From positions 24,992 through 88,991 of IMG/VR virus record IMGVR_UViG_3300030419_007641: 64,000 nt of DNA; one strand, given 5' to 3'. Shown here piece by piece: positions 12,590-20,151 of this stretch. The DNA comes from a virus. The translations under genes and the position numbers were made by a program. The notes beneath the pieces were generated by a model. It was not told where the DNA came from, did no database searches, and was given only the letters and a program-made list of their open reading frames with translations. Each line of letters opens with the position of its first letter. Position 1 is the first letter of the stretch.

Positions 12590-12662
12590 TAGGAGCAGCG
12601 GGAGTCGAACCCGCACTGGACGGATTTTAAGTCCGCTGTCTCTGCCGTTGGACTACACTCCC
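12590..12662 (-). tRNA. tRNA with UAA anticodon (Leu codon UUA), short variable loop
   Basis: A cloverleaf can be folded on the minus strand. The acceptor GGGAGTG pairs with TGCTCCT (some G-U), the anticodon arm is GCGGA-CTTAAAA-TCCGT with anticodon TAA, and the T arm is GCGGG-TTCGACT-CCCGC. The discriminator is A and CCA is not encoded. The variable loop is only about 5 nt, whereas bacterial tRNA-Leu has a long variable arm, so charging with Leu is uncertain. The UUA codon suits the AT-rich phage. Confidence 0.85.
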
Positions 12663-12874
12663 TACTCGCATCTGTATCGTTTATTTTCGAAATCTGACAA
12701 AGCTTCTTCCAAAAGTTTATTCACTGTTCGTAGTTCAGTGTCAATATTCCTAATCCAATAACCGTCCCTTTTTTGGCATGCAAGCATTCGCTGTGTTTCT
12801 AGTAGAGACTTTCTAGACTTGAGTCCCTTTATATGTTTTTTAGCTTTGAACCTTTTTTGTAAATTAGATAGCAT
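12662..12874 (-). CDS. basic helical protein, 70 aa
   Basis: Encoded between two tRNA genes and touching the first. MLSNLQKRFKAKKHIKGLKSRKSLLETQ...: basic N-terminus followed by a coiled-coil-like helix. Function unknown. Confidence 0.55.
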   Translation of the reverse strand: MLSNLQKRFKAKKHIKGLKSRKSLLETQRMLACQKRDGYWIRNIDTELRTVNKLLEEALSDFENKRYRCE

Positions 12875-12886
12875 ATTTTTTTTATT

Positions 12887-12962
12887 TGGTGCGCCCGGCA
12901 GGATTTGAACCTGCGACCTAACGATTATGAGTCGTGTGCTCTAACCACTGAGCTACAAGCGC
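12887..12962 (-). tRNA. tRNA with CAU anticodon (Met, or Ile2 after modification)
   Basis: Minus-strand cloverleaf: acceptor GCGCTTG/CGGGCGC, anticodon loop CTCATAA, T arm with GGTTCAAATCC, discriminator A and an encoded CCA. The CAU anticodon may be elongator Met or lysidine-modified Ile; the sequence alone does not decide. Confidence 0.92.
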
Positions 12963-13285
12963 TATTCAAAAGATCCCCTATAAATTGCTCCATTACCTTC
13001 ACCACTACTGGCTACTTTAGACCCAGTAGCCAGATCAAATGCTATAAGGTCGTTATGATGCATAGAGTATTTTTCAATATACGCTAGTGCTTCACCTAGA
13101 GTCTCTGTTAATTCTAGACGCTCGTTTGTATGGTCGTTAACGATCCGGACTTCAAATCCTTCAACAACTTTTTCCTGTCCAACTTGAACAACTTCTTGCT
13201 CTTCGCTTTTGTTAGCCCATATACTATAGTTAACATACAGGAAAGTAATGATAAAACAGATAAAAATTTTAAGTTCAAGTTTCAT
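12962..13285 (-). CDS. membrane-anchored hypothetical protein, 107 aa
   Basis: I use the ATG at 13285 (MKLELKIFICFIITFLYVNY). One hydrophobic N-terminal segment (about 5-22) acts as a signal anchor, leaving an extracytoplasmic soluble domain of about 80 residues. The stop codon overlaps the tRNA by one base. A variant GGAAC-type element (CAAAC) lies upstream at 13290-13310. Confidence 0.6.
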   Translation of the reverse strand: MKLELKIFICFIITFLYVNYSIWANKSEEQEVVQVGQEKVVEGFEVRIVNDHTNERLELTETLGEALAYIEKYSMHHNDLIAFDLATGSKVASSGEGNGAIYRGSFE

Positions 13286-13307
13286 ATCTTTATTATACGT
13301 AAGTTTG

Positions 13308-13979
13308 TTATTTTTCAAGCTGTTCATCTAATGGTACTCTGTATTTATCAGGGTTTCGTCGCATATGCTTAAGCATAGTTTTGTTAGGTTTTCTAACTAT
13401 TCTCCCAGAATTAGTCTTATATTTACGATTGTAAACTTGGCACACATAACCGTATGGGCATTCAAGGCATTGATTTTTTACTACCAGATCAGTTCTGTGA
13501 CATGTGTCTTTGGTGAGTTCTGCGGCCCACTTTACCCTCTCGTCATTACTCAATTGAGGTTGCGGTGCTGGCTTCCCAAACAATTTCGATACCTGCTCCG
13601 GATGTCTCCAAGACCAATCAACCCGGCCATCAGGCATCCTCGTCTTAAAGCGCCTATATGCTGCTGGATCATCTGGGTCTAACACCCTGTTAGCTTCTTT
13701 CTTAGGCTTGCTAGCTCTTCCGAGGTAACTAGTCATTACCTTTTCGATAGAGCCGAATTTCTTTACACGGCTATAAAAAAGCTTTTTAATTCCCATCGCG
13801 CATTTTTTCCCGCTCAACATGTCATATGTGTAGAGAGGTCGCTTCTTCTTTTCGTACCACCTATTAAGCAAACGAGTAATATCAGCAACAATATCCTTGT
13901 TATTAATAACGGTACGAGATGCAACATTAGACTTTAACATTGCAATGATGTCGTCAGTAGAGTAATTAGGATGTCCCAT
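13308..13979 (-). CDS. hypothetical protein with C-terminal zinc-like cysteines, 223 aa
   Basis: The ATG at 13979 (MGHPNYSTDDIIAMLKSN) is chosen because a GGAACTATTATATAATA element ends just upstream. The N-terminal half is helical and basic. The C-terminal part has Cys/His pairs (CHRTDL...CLECPYGYVC, about 165-190) that could bind zinc, followed by a basic tail. Possibly a DNA- or RNA-binding protein; no family recognised. Confidence 0.6.
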   Translation of the reverse strand: MGHPNYSTDDIIAMLKSNVASRTVINNKDIVADITRLLNRWYEKKKRPLYTYDMLSGKKCAMGIKKLFYSRVKKFGSIEKVMTSYLGRASKPKKEANRVLDPDDPAAYRRFKTRMPDGRVDWSWRHPEQVSKLFGKPAPQPQLSNDERVKWAAELTKDTCHRTDLVVKNQCLECPYGYVCQVYNRKYKTNSGRIVRKPNKTMLKHMRRNPDKYRVPLDEQLEK

Positions 13980-14015
13980 CTTTTCTTTATTATATAATAG
14001 TTCCTTATAATTTTC

Positions 14016-14091
<76 letters not shown>

Positions 14092-14135
14092 CTCTATGTA
14101 TTTTAGATATGTTCCTTTAAATTCAACAACAAAAA

Positions 14136-14143
14136 CATAAATA
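14136..14143 (+). promoter_or_regulatory. T4-type late box CATAAATA
   Basis: CATAAATA ends 5 nt before the ATG of the candidate selenoprotein gene at 14149. It fits the late -10 consensus TATAAATA and would give an almost leaderless transcript. Confidence 0.6.
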
Positions 14144-14148
14144 CTAAT

Positions 14149-14487
14149 ATGAAACGTATTGGTGATAGAGAAGATCCTATTTGGAAAACATTCATTGAAA
14201 GTAAAAAGCCGGACTTCCTTGATTTTGACAAGGATGGCAACAAAGAAGAGCCAATGAAGGATGCTCTCAAGGATAAAGATATAGAACATAACTGAGCTAC
14301 TCACGTAGCGCCGGTCGGTGCTGAAGAAAATGAGGAGTTCAGAGTTATTGATCATAGCTTAACGTCACAGGGAATAATTGAAGAGTACTATGTTGATGTT
14401 AATGGCTTTTTAGTGACGATGAAAGCTAGTGACGTTAAAATTATTCGCGAGCAATCTCATAAACATCCTAAGAAAAAGAAAAAATAG
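14149..14487 (+). CDS. candidate selenoprotein (in-frame TGA with SECIS-like hairpin), 112 aa
   Basis: The ATG at 14149 and TAG at 14485-14487 are in one frame broken only by TGA at 14293-14295 (residue 49). The readthrough protein has an acidic N-terminal half, then HN-U-ATHVAPVG and a beta-rich C-terminal part (residues 65-98) with a Lys tail. From memory, T4-like marine phages carry small proteins with C-A-(S/T)-H-V at a comparable place, so the TGA would replace Cys. The mRNA just after the UGA folds into AGCGCC-GGUC-GGUGCU, and its GGUC loop begins 18 nt after the UGA. This is very close to the loop and spacing I recall for E. coli fdhF SECIS. Codon use continues normally beyond the TGA. 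Alternatives: pseudogene or base error. Confidence 0.75.
14306..14323 (+). promoter_or_regulatory. SECIS-like hairpin, GGUC apical loop
   Basis: T306-G323 wobble, then AGCGCC (14307-14312) pairs with GGTGCT (14317-14322; one G-U), loop GGTC (14313-14316). Its placement directly 3' of an in-frame UGA and a GGU in the loop match bacterial SECIS recognition by SelB. Confidence 0.65.
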
Positions 14488-14492
14488 AATGA

Positions 14493-15965
14493 ATGAAGGC
14501 AAGCGAACATAGTTATTATGCTCCGGTTGCTAATGTTGTTTATGTACCAGAACAGGACCCTATAGAAAATATAGTACGTCGACAAGAAAATCGTAGCAAA
14601 GCAATCTCATTAGGCATTTCTATATGCATCATTGGTCTGTTAATGATGCTACTAGCATTTTTAACTATTGCCATTTTAAAAGATGAACAGATAGAATTAA
14701 TAGTATCTGCGACACAGGGCCAAAAAGAAGTAAAGATTAATAAAAATACCTTTGCTACTTCTGTTCGCAACAGTAGACCCTCTAGACCTGATAGCAAGCC
14801 AGCTGATGTTATCGTATCTAATAATCTTTCAAATATATCATTACCGTCTGTTGATAGTTTAGCGCCAACTATAGGTACTAGTTTTAATGATGGGTTTGGC
14901 GCCGGTGGATTTGGGACTGGTATTGGAGGCGGCTTTAGAGTACCTACAGCTATGGGAGGTAGATGTGGTACATCTGATAGAATTAATCGTTTAATTAAAG
15001 CAGGTGGTAAGAGAAAAATGGACACTCAGGTCTTAAATGCTCTGAGATGGATCAAATCTCAGCAGAAGCCGGATGGTTCTTTTGGTACAAAGTTTCCTAT
15101 CGCAATGACATCGTTTGCTTTACTAGCATATAGCGGTCATTGTGAGACTGTTGATTCACCTGAGTTCGGTAAATCAGTTAAAGCTGCAATTGAGTATCTC
15201 TTGGATGTATCAGATAAAGGTAAGGGATATATTACAACCTCTCGTGATCGTAACCTTTCATATGAGCATGGCATTGCAATGTATTCATTAGCAGAAGCTT
15301 ATTCTATGAATAAGAATGCTCGTACCTCTTTTAGGAGAATATCTCCTGCGCTTAAGGTAGGCATTCCAATAGTAATTGAAGGTCAGACAAATGGAGGTGG
15401 GTGGTTATATTCCTATGGATCAAATGGTACAGGAGACTTATCTGTCTCTGGGTGGAATATACAAGCGTTAAAGGCAGCCGAGCTAACTGGCATTAAATTT
15501 TCTGGACTAGAAAGAGCCAAACAAAAAGCTGTCCGTTATTTGAAGTCAGCTGAAGATCCTAATGGCACTGATGGCTACTTTAGATATAGAGTAAATGATG
15601 GTCAACGAGGTAAATTATCTCTCACAGGAGTAGGAGCTTACAGCGCTAGAATGCTGGGGGCACCTTCGAAACTCGAAGACAAATCTTTAGATTTAATTAT
15701 CTCTAAGAAACCTAAATCATTTCCTCCTAACCAAGCATATGCTTGGTACTATCATTCTTTAGCAGCATTTCAAAAACAAGGTAACCACTGGAGGCAATAT
15801 AACGATTCGTATCAAACACTAATATCTGAATCACAGCAGAAAGACGGGTCATGGCTTCCTTCCGGTGGTCATGGTCAAGTTGGACCTGATGGAGCATTAT
15901 ACTCAACATGCCTCTGCACTTTAATGCTGGAGGTCTATTATAGATACCTACCCTCTTCTAAATGA
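14493..15965 (+). CDS. membrane-anchored prenyltransferase/squalene-cyclase-repeat protein, 490 aa
   Basis: Residues 1-38 are cytoplasmic, a single membrane helix lies at about 39-63, then a linker with a Gly-rich patch (131-158). The C-terminal domain (about 165-490) has alpha-alpha-barrel repeats with Q-x-x-DGSFG-type signatures (QQKPDGSFG, NGGGWLYSYG, QQKDGSWLPSG), as in prenyltransferase and squalene oxidase/cyclase repeats. The cyclase catalytic DxDD motif is not evident, so it is likely a binding or structural relative. Proteins of this architecture are typical of Planctomycetes and Verrucomicrobia from memory. Its TGA stop overlaps the next start. Likely an acquired host gene acting at the membrane or periplasm. 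Confidence 0.8.
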   Translation: MKASEHSYYAPVANVVYVPEQDPIENIVRRQENRSKAISLGISICIIGLLMMLLAFLTIAILKDEQIELIVSATQGQKEVKINKNTFATSVRNSRPSRPDSKPADVIVSNNLSNISLPSVDSLAPTIGTSFNDGFGAGGFGTGIGGGFRVPTAMGGRCGTSDRINRLIKAGGKRKMDTQVLNALRWIKSQQKPDGSFGTKFPIAMTSFALLAYSGHCETVDSPEFGKSVKAAIEYLLDVSDKGKGYITTSRDRNLSYEHGIAMYSLAEAYSMNKNARTSFRRISPALKVGIPIVIEGQTNGGGWLYSYGSNGTGDLSVSGWNIQALKAAELTGIKFSGLERAKQKAVRYLKSAEDPNGTDGYFRYRVNDGQRGKLSLTGVGAYSARMLGAPSKLEDKSLDLIISKKPKSFPPNQAYAWYYHSLAAFQKQGNHWRQYNDSYQTLISESQQKDGSWLPSGGHGQVGPDGALYSTCLCTLMLEVYYRYLPSSK

Positions 15966-16111
15966 AAGCTGGTACCTTATCGTGGTTAAGAACCCTCATT
16001 GGGATAGGCATTCTATTCTTTCTCCTATGTATGATGGCAGAAGATAGGAAGCATCAGACAGAAATGAAAGGTAGTCTAGAAAAGATAGAGAACATTCTAA
16101 CGCCGGAATAA
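15962..16111 (+). CDS. small membrane protein, 49 aa
   Basis: ATG overlaps the upstream TGA (ATGA). One hydrophobic helix at about residues 9-26 (LRTLIGIGILFFLLCM) is followed by a charged coiled-coil tail (EDRKHQTEMKGSLEKIENIL). This resembles small phage inner-membrane proteins. Probably co-translated with the prenyltransferase-repeat protein. Confidence 0.6.
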   Translation: MKAGTLSWLRTLIGIGILFFLLCMMAEDRKHQTEMKGSLEKIENILTPE

Positions 16112-16114
16112 ATA
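16107..16114 (+). promoter_or_regulatory. late box AATAAATA
   Basis: Overlaps the stop of gene 15962-16111 and lies 9 nt upstream of the ATG at 16124. Confidence 0.5.
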
Positions 16115-16123
16115 TACAAAGAA

Positions 16124-17665
16124 ATGGTCTCCTTTAAAGTATATTATGAAGCTAATATAGCTAATGCTGAAGATGTCAAGAACGAGATAGTAACCCTTTT
16201 GCAGCAGAATAGGCGCCAGGGCAAGCCTAACTTAGAGCCCGGTGGGCCTATCTATAAGTGGTTTACTAATAACCTTATGAAGTTTTTAACCGGTCCGGCA
16301 ACTAGTGTTTCATTCCCTTTCCAGCAATCATTAATAGGTTTAGAACCTCATAAGTATAAAGAAGGTGAACCAGAGTGGATGAAGAAAGATGATGTTGTAG
16401 ATTATACTGAGGTTGGTGATTGGAATAAGATGGAGCATATAATGGATTACTTTAACTCTTTATCAGATCGTGAAAGAGAAAAGATAGTTAAAAAGCCATA
16501 TGAGCAAGTTGATAAAGAAGTAGCACAATGGGATAAAGAGTTAGCTGAACAGGAGAAATCATCAGAGGGTCGATTAAAAAAAGATAAAGACTACGAGGTT
16601 CTTTATAAGGACGGTGACTATACATGGGTTAAGTTAAAGACTAAAGCAGCCTATGAATGTGAAGGAGAAGGTATGGGTCACTGTGTTGGAGGATATGATC
16701 CTGATAACCCCAATAACACAATAATTTCTCTTTGGGATAAGAAAGGCGAACCTCATGTAACATTAGAGGTTAGCGGGAAAGAAGACGGTTATCAGGAGAT
16801 GGTACAAATCAAAGGAAAGCAAAATGCTGCGCCGACGGAAAAATACAAAGACATAACTGCTAAATTTGTGCAAAGCTGGATGGAAGACCCAGAGTACAAT
16901 GAAGATCCAGATGAGCCAGATCGCGTAGTAGTTGGGGATGGCGACAATATAGGGATGATTTCATATGATGACTGGATGGGGGGATCTGGCCCTGGGAGAC
17001 ATTACTTTTTTCCAGACTCAAAACTATGGGAAAGGATATACAAAAAAGAAATTATTCCTGCTCAAAAAGACAGAATAGAAAAGAATAAAAAGGCAATACA
17101 TAAAGAGGAGGGCCAAACATACATAGACGGTAATCTGAATTTGGCGTATATGTATTTGAGAGAGATTCCTAAAGAGCTGGGAGTTGCAGTAGTTGAAGGT
17201 GATCTCAACCTACAGAGAAATCTTCTAACTAATTTAAAGAATAGTCCTGAACATGTCGATGGTGACTTATATGCTGGACAGAATTACATCGAAACACTTG
17301 AAGGTGGTCCTGAACATGTTGAGGGTGACTATAAAATAGCTTACAATAAGCTTAAAAATCTAAAGGGCATCGCGAAGTATATCGGCGGCGATCTTCACAT
17401 CGAAGGCAATCCTCTAGAGTCTCTGGACGGTGCACAGGACACAGTTGTTATGGGGAAAATTTTTGTTGGTGGATGGCCTATTCCCGATCGGTTCGAACCT
17501 AGGGCGTTACCTGCTCCGGTGCGCGGCCTTCACGGCGACCATCGCGGAAGTATTCGTGCCGGTGCACCTGACTTCCTACAGCCTGATGCGATAAGAGATG
17601 CTTTTAAGTGGCCTGATAAAGGTCGAACGGGCCTTACCTACCTTCCGCCGAGGACGCAGTACTAG
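16124..17665 (+). CDS. PcfJ-like protein with leucine-rich-repeat C-terminus, 513 aa
   Basis: The middle (about 160-270) contains ECEGEGMGHCVGGYD and downstream strands, matching the MxHCVGGY signature of PcfJ-like proteins found on plasmids and in phages (function not established). Residues about 330-450 form short repeats of the form P-E-x-V-x-G-D-L/Y with N/L-rich spacers, like bacterial leucine-rich repeats. The last ~60 residues are Arg/Pro/Gly-rich and encoded by visibly GC-richer DNA, so this tail may have a separate origin. It converges with gene 17662-17907, overlapping by 4 bp. Confidence 0.75.
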   Translation: MVSFKVYYEANIANAEDVKNEIVTLLQQNRRQGKPNLEPGGPIYKWFTNNLMKFLTGPATSVSFPFQQSLIGLEPHKYKEGEPEWMKKDDVVDYTEVGDWNKMEHIMDYFNSLSDREREKIVKKPYEQVDKEVAQWDKELAEQEKSSEGRLKKDKDYEVLYKDGDYTWVKLKTKAAYECEGEGMGHCVGGYDPDNPNNTIISLWDKKGEPHVTLEVSGKEDGYQEMVQIKGKQNAAPTEKYKDITAKFVQSWMEDPEYNEDPDEPDRVVVGDGDNIGMISYDDWMGGSGPGRHYFFPDSKLWERIYKKEIIPAQKDRIEKNKKAIHKEEGQTYIDGNLNLAYMYLREIPKELGVAVVEGDLNLQRNLLTNLKNSPEHVDGDLYAGQNYIETLEGGPEHVEGDYKIAYNKLKNLKGIAKYIGGDLHIEGNPLESLDGAQDTVVMGKIFVGGWPIPDRFEPRALPAPVRGLHGDHRGSIRAGAPDFLQPDAIRDAFKWPDKGRTGLTYLPPRTQY

Positions 17666-17907
17666 GCGCAGATACTTCTGCTGAAGTTCTTCACCGCTGA
17701 CCTAGCGCCATTAGGAGTAAAGTACTTCTTATTAGCAGCATAAGTCTCCGCAGACATAATTTCTATCTCCCCCGCAGTCTTATGGCCATATACCATTCGA
17801 CCCTTCGATTTAGAAACATCAGGACCAGCATGAGCACATGCAGCACAGTTAACAAAACCATACTCAGCCCGCTCAGGCTCCACTATATTACCACATCCGC
17901 AATTCAT
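17662..17907 (-). CDS. small zinc-binding-like phage protein, 81 aa
   Basis: Starts MNCGCGNIVEPERAEYGFVNCAACAH: Cys pairs C3/C5 and C21/C24 form a probable zinc knuckle. The rest (KGRMVYGHKTAGEIEIMSAETYAANKKYF) resembles a protein family I recall from T4-like phages. Overlaps the 17907 start by one base. Exact role unknown. Confidence 0.7.
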   Translation of the reverse strand: MNCGCGNIVEPERAEYGFVNCAACAHAGPDVSKSKGRMVYGHKTAGEIEIMSAETYAANKKYFTPNGARSAVKNFSRSICA

Positions 17908-18095
17908 TACCAGGCAGCGTAAATAGCTTGAGGAGAGTCTAAGAACTCTCTCTTCTTGCGCTTTTCCTCCTCGTTAAAACTACGCTCATTTTCCTCCTCG
18001 ACGATCTGGTCTTTGATGAATCCTTTCATATCTTCATCGCAAAGACCATGAGCTTTTGCAAACTCTCTATCAGACTTACTTAAGGTCACTATCAT
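17907..18095 (-). CDS. hypothetical protein, 62 aa
   Basis: MIVTLSKSDREFAKAHGLCDEDMKGFIK...: helical, charged, with an acidic/basic coiled middle. It is the first gene after canonical promoter C (18101-18129), so likely an early gene. Confidence 0.65.
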   Translation of the reverse strand: MIVTLSKSDREFAKAHGLCDEDMKGFIKDQIVEEENERSFNEEEKRKKREFLDSPQAIYAAW

Positions 18096-18100
18096 AACTA

Positions 18101-18129
18101 AATATAAACTCTTTTGTATAATGGTTCAA
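18101..18129 (-). promoter_or_regulatory. sigma70-type promoter, copy C
   Basis: Minus strand -35 TTGAAC (18124-18129), 17-bp spacer, -10 TATATT (18101-18106) then TAGTTATG. The box lies so close that transcription would start only a few bases before the ATG at 18095. A GGAAC element is at 18139-18163 upstream, as at copies A and B. Confidence 0.75.
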
Positions 18130-18160
18130 CTACTTCGTACCATTATTTTACATGAGTTCC

Positions 18161-18343
18161 TTATGAAATTGACCCTCTTTTTGCATACCAATCCATTATC
18201 TCGTAATGGAAAGTCTTTTCATCTACATCAGGACTAACAGGAATGTGCCATCCAGGCTCTACGGCGTCTCCTTTTTGGTAGACGTCTATTCTGTTTAGTT
18301 CTTTATCTAATTCGAAAGTGTATTCTCCGATTTTTCCTCTCAT
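18161..18343 (-). CDS. hypothetical protein, 60 aa
   Basis: MRGKIGEYTFELDKELNRIDVYQKGDAVEPGW...: a small all-beta N-terminal half and a helical C-terminus. Its start overlaps the end region of gene 18345-18590. Confidence 0.6.
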   Translation of the reverse strand: MRGKIGEYTFELDKELNRIDVYQKGDAVEPGWHIPVSPDVDEKTFHYEIMDWYAKRGSIS

Positions 18344-18344
18344 T

Positions 18345-18590
18345 TTATAAAATGCTGTTAAGGTCTGCTTCTATTAATTTTGTCATGAATAAATGACTTA
18401 TCAAATCTAACCCCTCACTGATGTCTGATCCAATGTAGTCATCTATAATAGTATGCACTCTTAGCCTAGTGATTTCAACTATATTTTCTGAAATTGTGTA
18501 GTGTGCTTGAATAAACACCCCATCCCCGTCTGGGGATGGGGGTATAACTATTCTGTGAACCTTCTGCGTTCTGCGCACAACTTTATGCAC
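18345..18590 (-). CDS. hypothetical protein, 81 aa
   Basis: MHKVVRRTQKVHRIVIPPSPDGDGVFIQ...: beta-rich N-terminus then a helical half. Its coding sequence contains a perfect 10-bp hairpin (18518-18541) over codons for PPSPDGDG. Function unknown. Confidence 0.6.
   Translation of the reverse strand: MHKVVRRTQKVHRIVIPPSPDGDGVFIQAHYTISENIVEITRLRVHTIIDDYIGSDISEGLDLISHLFMTKLIEADLNSIL
18518..18541. other. 10-bp perfect hairpin inside a coding region
   Basis: CCCCATCCCC, loop GTCT, GGGGATGGGG. Far more GC-rich than its surroundings. No U-tract follows on either strand, so it is not a clear terminator. It could pause transcription or translation of gene 18345-18590. Confidence 0.6.
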
Positions 18591-18591
18591 C

Positions 18592-19431
18592 TTAAGATAC
18601 TTTAGCTGCTTTAGGTGTCTGAAGGATCTTCAGAGCCTTGTTAGCAAGGTTACCGTTCAGCAGTCCCCTGACAAGCTTCTCAGGTGTCTGCTTGCGATTG
18701 TGAGTTTCGAACTCGGTGATAGCGTTGAATGCATCCCACCTGGTCTCTCCTACGTTCCCCACTCCACTCTCGTAGAGCTCGACAAGCTTTTCGCGCTTGT
18801 TGTTGCGCTTGACAGACTCGTCCTTCTCAACCGGAATAAGCTTTTGAGTAAGCTTGACCATCTGGTCGCGACTGAACTTAGCGTTCTTAAGAAATTCTAC
18901 TACTCCGCCGAACCCTTTAACAGTTTGGATGTTCTCGATAATGCGACCAATCATAACATCAACATTTGCCTCGAAGGTATCAGAGTGCCTGAGACGGTCA
19001 CCTTTGCGCTTCTCAATTAAGTGAAAAGCATTGTCGCAAGAGATCCGCTGAGTAGATGGCGCGACTTTGTTTGACCCCATACCTGTGTTATCAACAACAG
19101 TGTAGAAGTATCCTTCAATCTTGTCTCCATCGACGTTTATTTCGTCCTGAAGTTTCGATTGAACGACTACCTTCCTACCGTTACCGGTTGTGGTATAGCC
19201 GATGTGATCAATGCCTCCAACTCTGTCGCTAGCAGTGTTGAGTACATCAAACATTTCTTCCATCTGAATCGGGCGGTATTTTTCTCCGCAAGACCCGAGA
19301 TGCGCATTCGTATCAGAGCGTTGCAAAGCAAATACTCCGTCGTGTTGGCCCCTGCTATCAAACAGCGGCTCTTTAACTACCTCAAAGCGAGGTACTTCTT
19401 CTAGTGTGTTGATTTCTGTTAAGAATCCCAT
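18592..19431 (-). CDS. DUF932 / phage-plasmid TIGR03299-like protein, 279 aa
   Basis: The N-terminal strand-rich region (DSRGQHDGVFALQRSDTNAHLGSCGEKYRPIQMEEMFDVLN, about 24-65) and the central block with the GSNKVAPSTQRISCDNAFHL-type segment (about 118-138) match DUF932 proteins, which are common on phages and plasmids and of unknown biochemical role. The C-terminal region is helical and basic. Full length for the family. GC is higher than flanking genes. Confidence 0.8.
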   Translation of the reverse strand: MGFLTEINTLEEVPRFEVVKEPLFDSRGQHDGVFALQRSDTNAHLGSCGEKYRPIQMEEMFDVLNTASDRVGGIDHIGYTTTGNGRKVVVQSKLQDEINVDGDKIEGYFYTVVDNTGMGSNKVAPSTQRISCDNAFHLIEKRKGDRLRHSDTFEANVDVMIGRIIENIQTVKGFGGVVEFLKNAKFSRDQMVKLTQKLIPVEKDESVKRNNKREKLVELYESGVGNVGETRWDAFNAITEFETHNRKQTPEKLVRGLLNGNLANKALKILQTPKAAKVS

Positions 19432-19462
19432 GTTTTTTGTTGTTATTTGTTACTCCTATATT

Positions 19463-19918
19463 TTAACCTAGTTCCTTAAGGTCAAATCTTTCAAATTTTT
19501 CTTGGGCTTTCTGATAATTATCATAAATCTTGATAATTTCGCTAGTGAGTTTTTCTTGCTTTCTAGCATCTTTCTCCTCAGTAGAATTATAATAAGCTCT
19601 GTAGGAGGAGAATCGCGCAACTACATCATAGTCGAAAATTGTTTGCTGAAATGCGTGTCTCAACTCATGCAAAATACTACTAATAATATATCTCCTATTA
19701 CCGTCTATATCTAGATTTATTTTATAAAACGGTTCAGTAAACTCCTCTAGTTTTTCTAGTGTCGATGTCTTTTCCTCTCTGCTTTTATGAACTAAACATC
19801 GGAAATATAGATCCTTTTTGAAACCTCTATTGAAAATTTCTGAAAAGATCCTGCTTAATAGATTAAAATCTAGACCTGTATCTTTTTGTACCCTTCTTGA
19901 TGGGAAAAAATTAATCAT
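19463..19918 (-). CDS. putative small metallopeptidase-like protein, 151 aa
   Basis: Carries ILHELRHAFQQTIFDYD at about residues 84-100: H-E-x-x-H followed by a helix, the zincin signature. No clear third ligand is assigned. The ends are basic and helical. Overlaps gene 19915-20103 by 4 bp. The start MINFFPSRRVQKDTG is the only good ATG. Activity inferred only. Confidence 0.55.
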   Translation of the reverse strand: MINFFPSRRVQKDTGLDFNLLSRIFSEIFNRGFKKDLYFRCLVHKSREEKTSTLEKLEEFTEPFYKINLDIDGNRRYIISSILHELRHAFQQTIFDYDVVARFSSYRAYYNSTEEKDARKQEKLTSEIIKIYDNYQKAQEKFERFDLKELG

Positions 19919-20103
19919 CCTACTTTTTTTATGATTGGGTCATGATACCCCTTTACTAATAATTCTTCACGCACTTCTTCGGCTCTCTTTAAAGTATCTA
20001 TTTGTTCCTTATAAAACCGTAGTAGCCCTCCACTATCTTCTCTATATTCGACAAGATACTTTCCATAAACAAAAGGTTTTACGGGCGGTCTTCTTTTAGG
20101 CAT
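19915..20103 (-). CDS. small basic protein, 62 aa
   Basis: MPKRRPPVKPFVYGKYLVEYRED...: an alpha/beta small domain with a helix (DTLKRAEEVREELLVKGY) typical of AP2-like or integrase-arm DNA-binding minidomains, though not conclusive. A GGAAC element (20109-20130) precedes it. Confidence 0.55.
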   Translation of the reverse strand: MPKRRPPVKPFVYGKYLVEYREDSGGLLRFYKEQIDTLKRAEEVREELLVKGYHDPIIKKVG

Positions 20104-20108
20104 TTACT

Positions 20109-20130
20109 TTATTATAGGCTAGTTCCTTAC
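20109..20130 (-). promoter_or_regulatory. GGAAC-TATAATA intergenic element
   Basis: Minus strand TAAGGAACTAGCC, TATAATAAAG upstream of the ATG at 20103. It is back-to-back with the plus-strand late box at 20139, separating divergent units. Confidence 0.5.
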
Positions 20131-20138
20131 GAGTTCAA

Positions 20139-20146
20139 CATAAATA
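20139..20146 (+). promoter_or_regulatory. late box CATAAATA
   Basis: Ends 5 nt before the GTG at 20152. Confidence 0.55.
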
Positions 20147-20151
20147 ATTAT

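Noticed and set aside
12555-12761. Plus-strand open frame of 68 aa
   Set aside because: It covers the tRNA with the UAA anticodon and the end of the adjacent gene in antisense.
18518-18541. Intrinsic terminator
   Set aside because: There is no U-tract after the stem on either strand and it lies within a coding frame.
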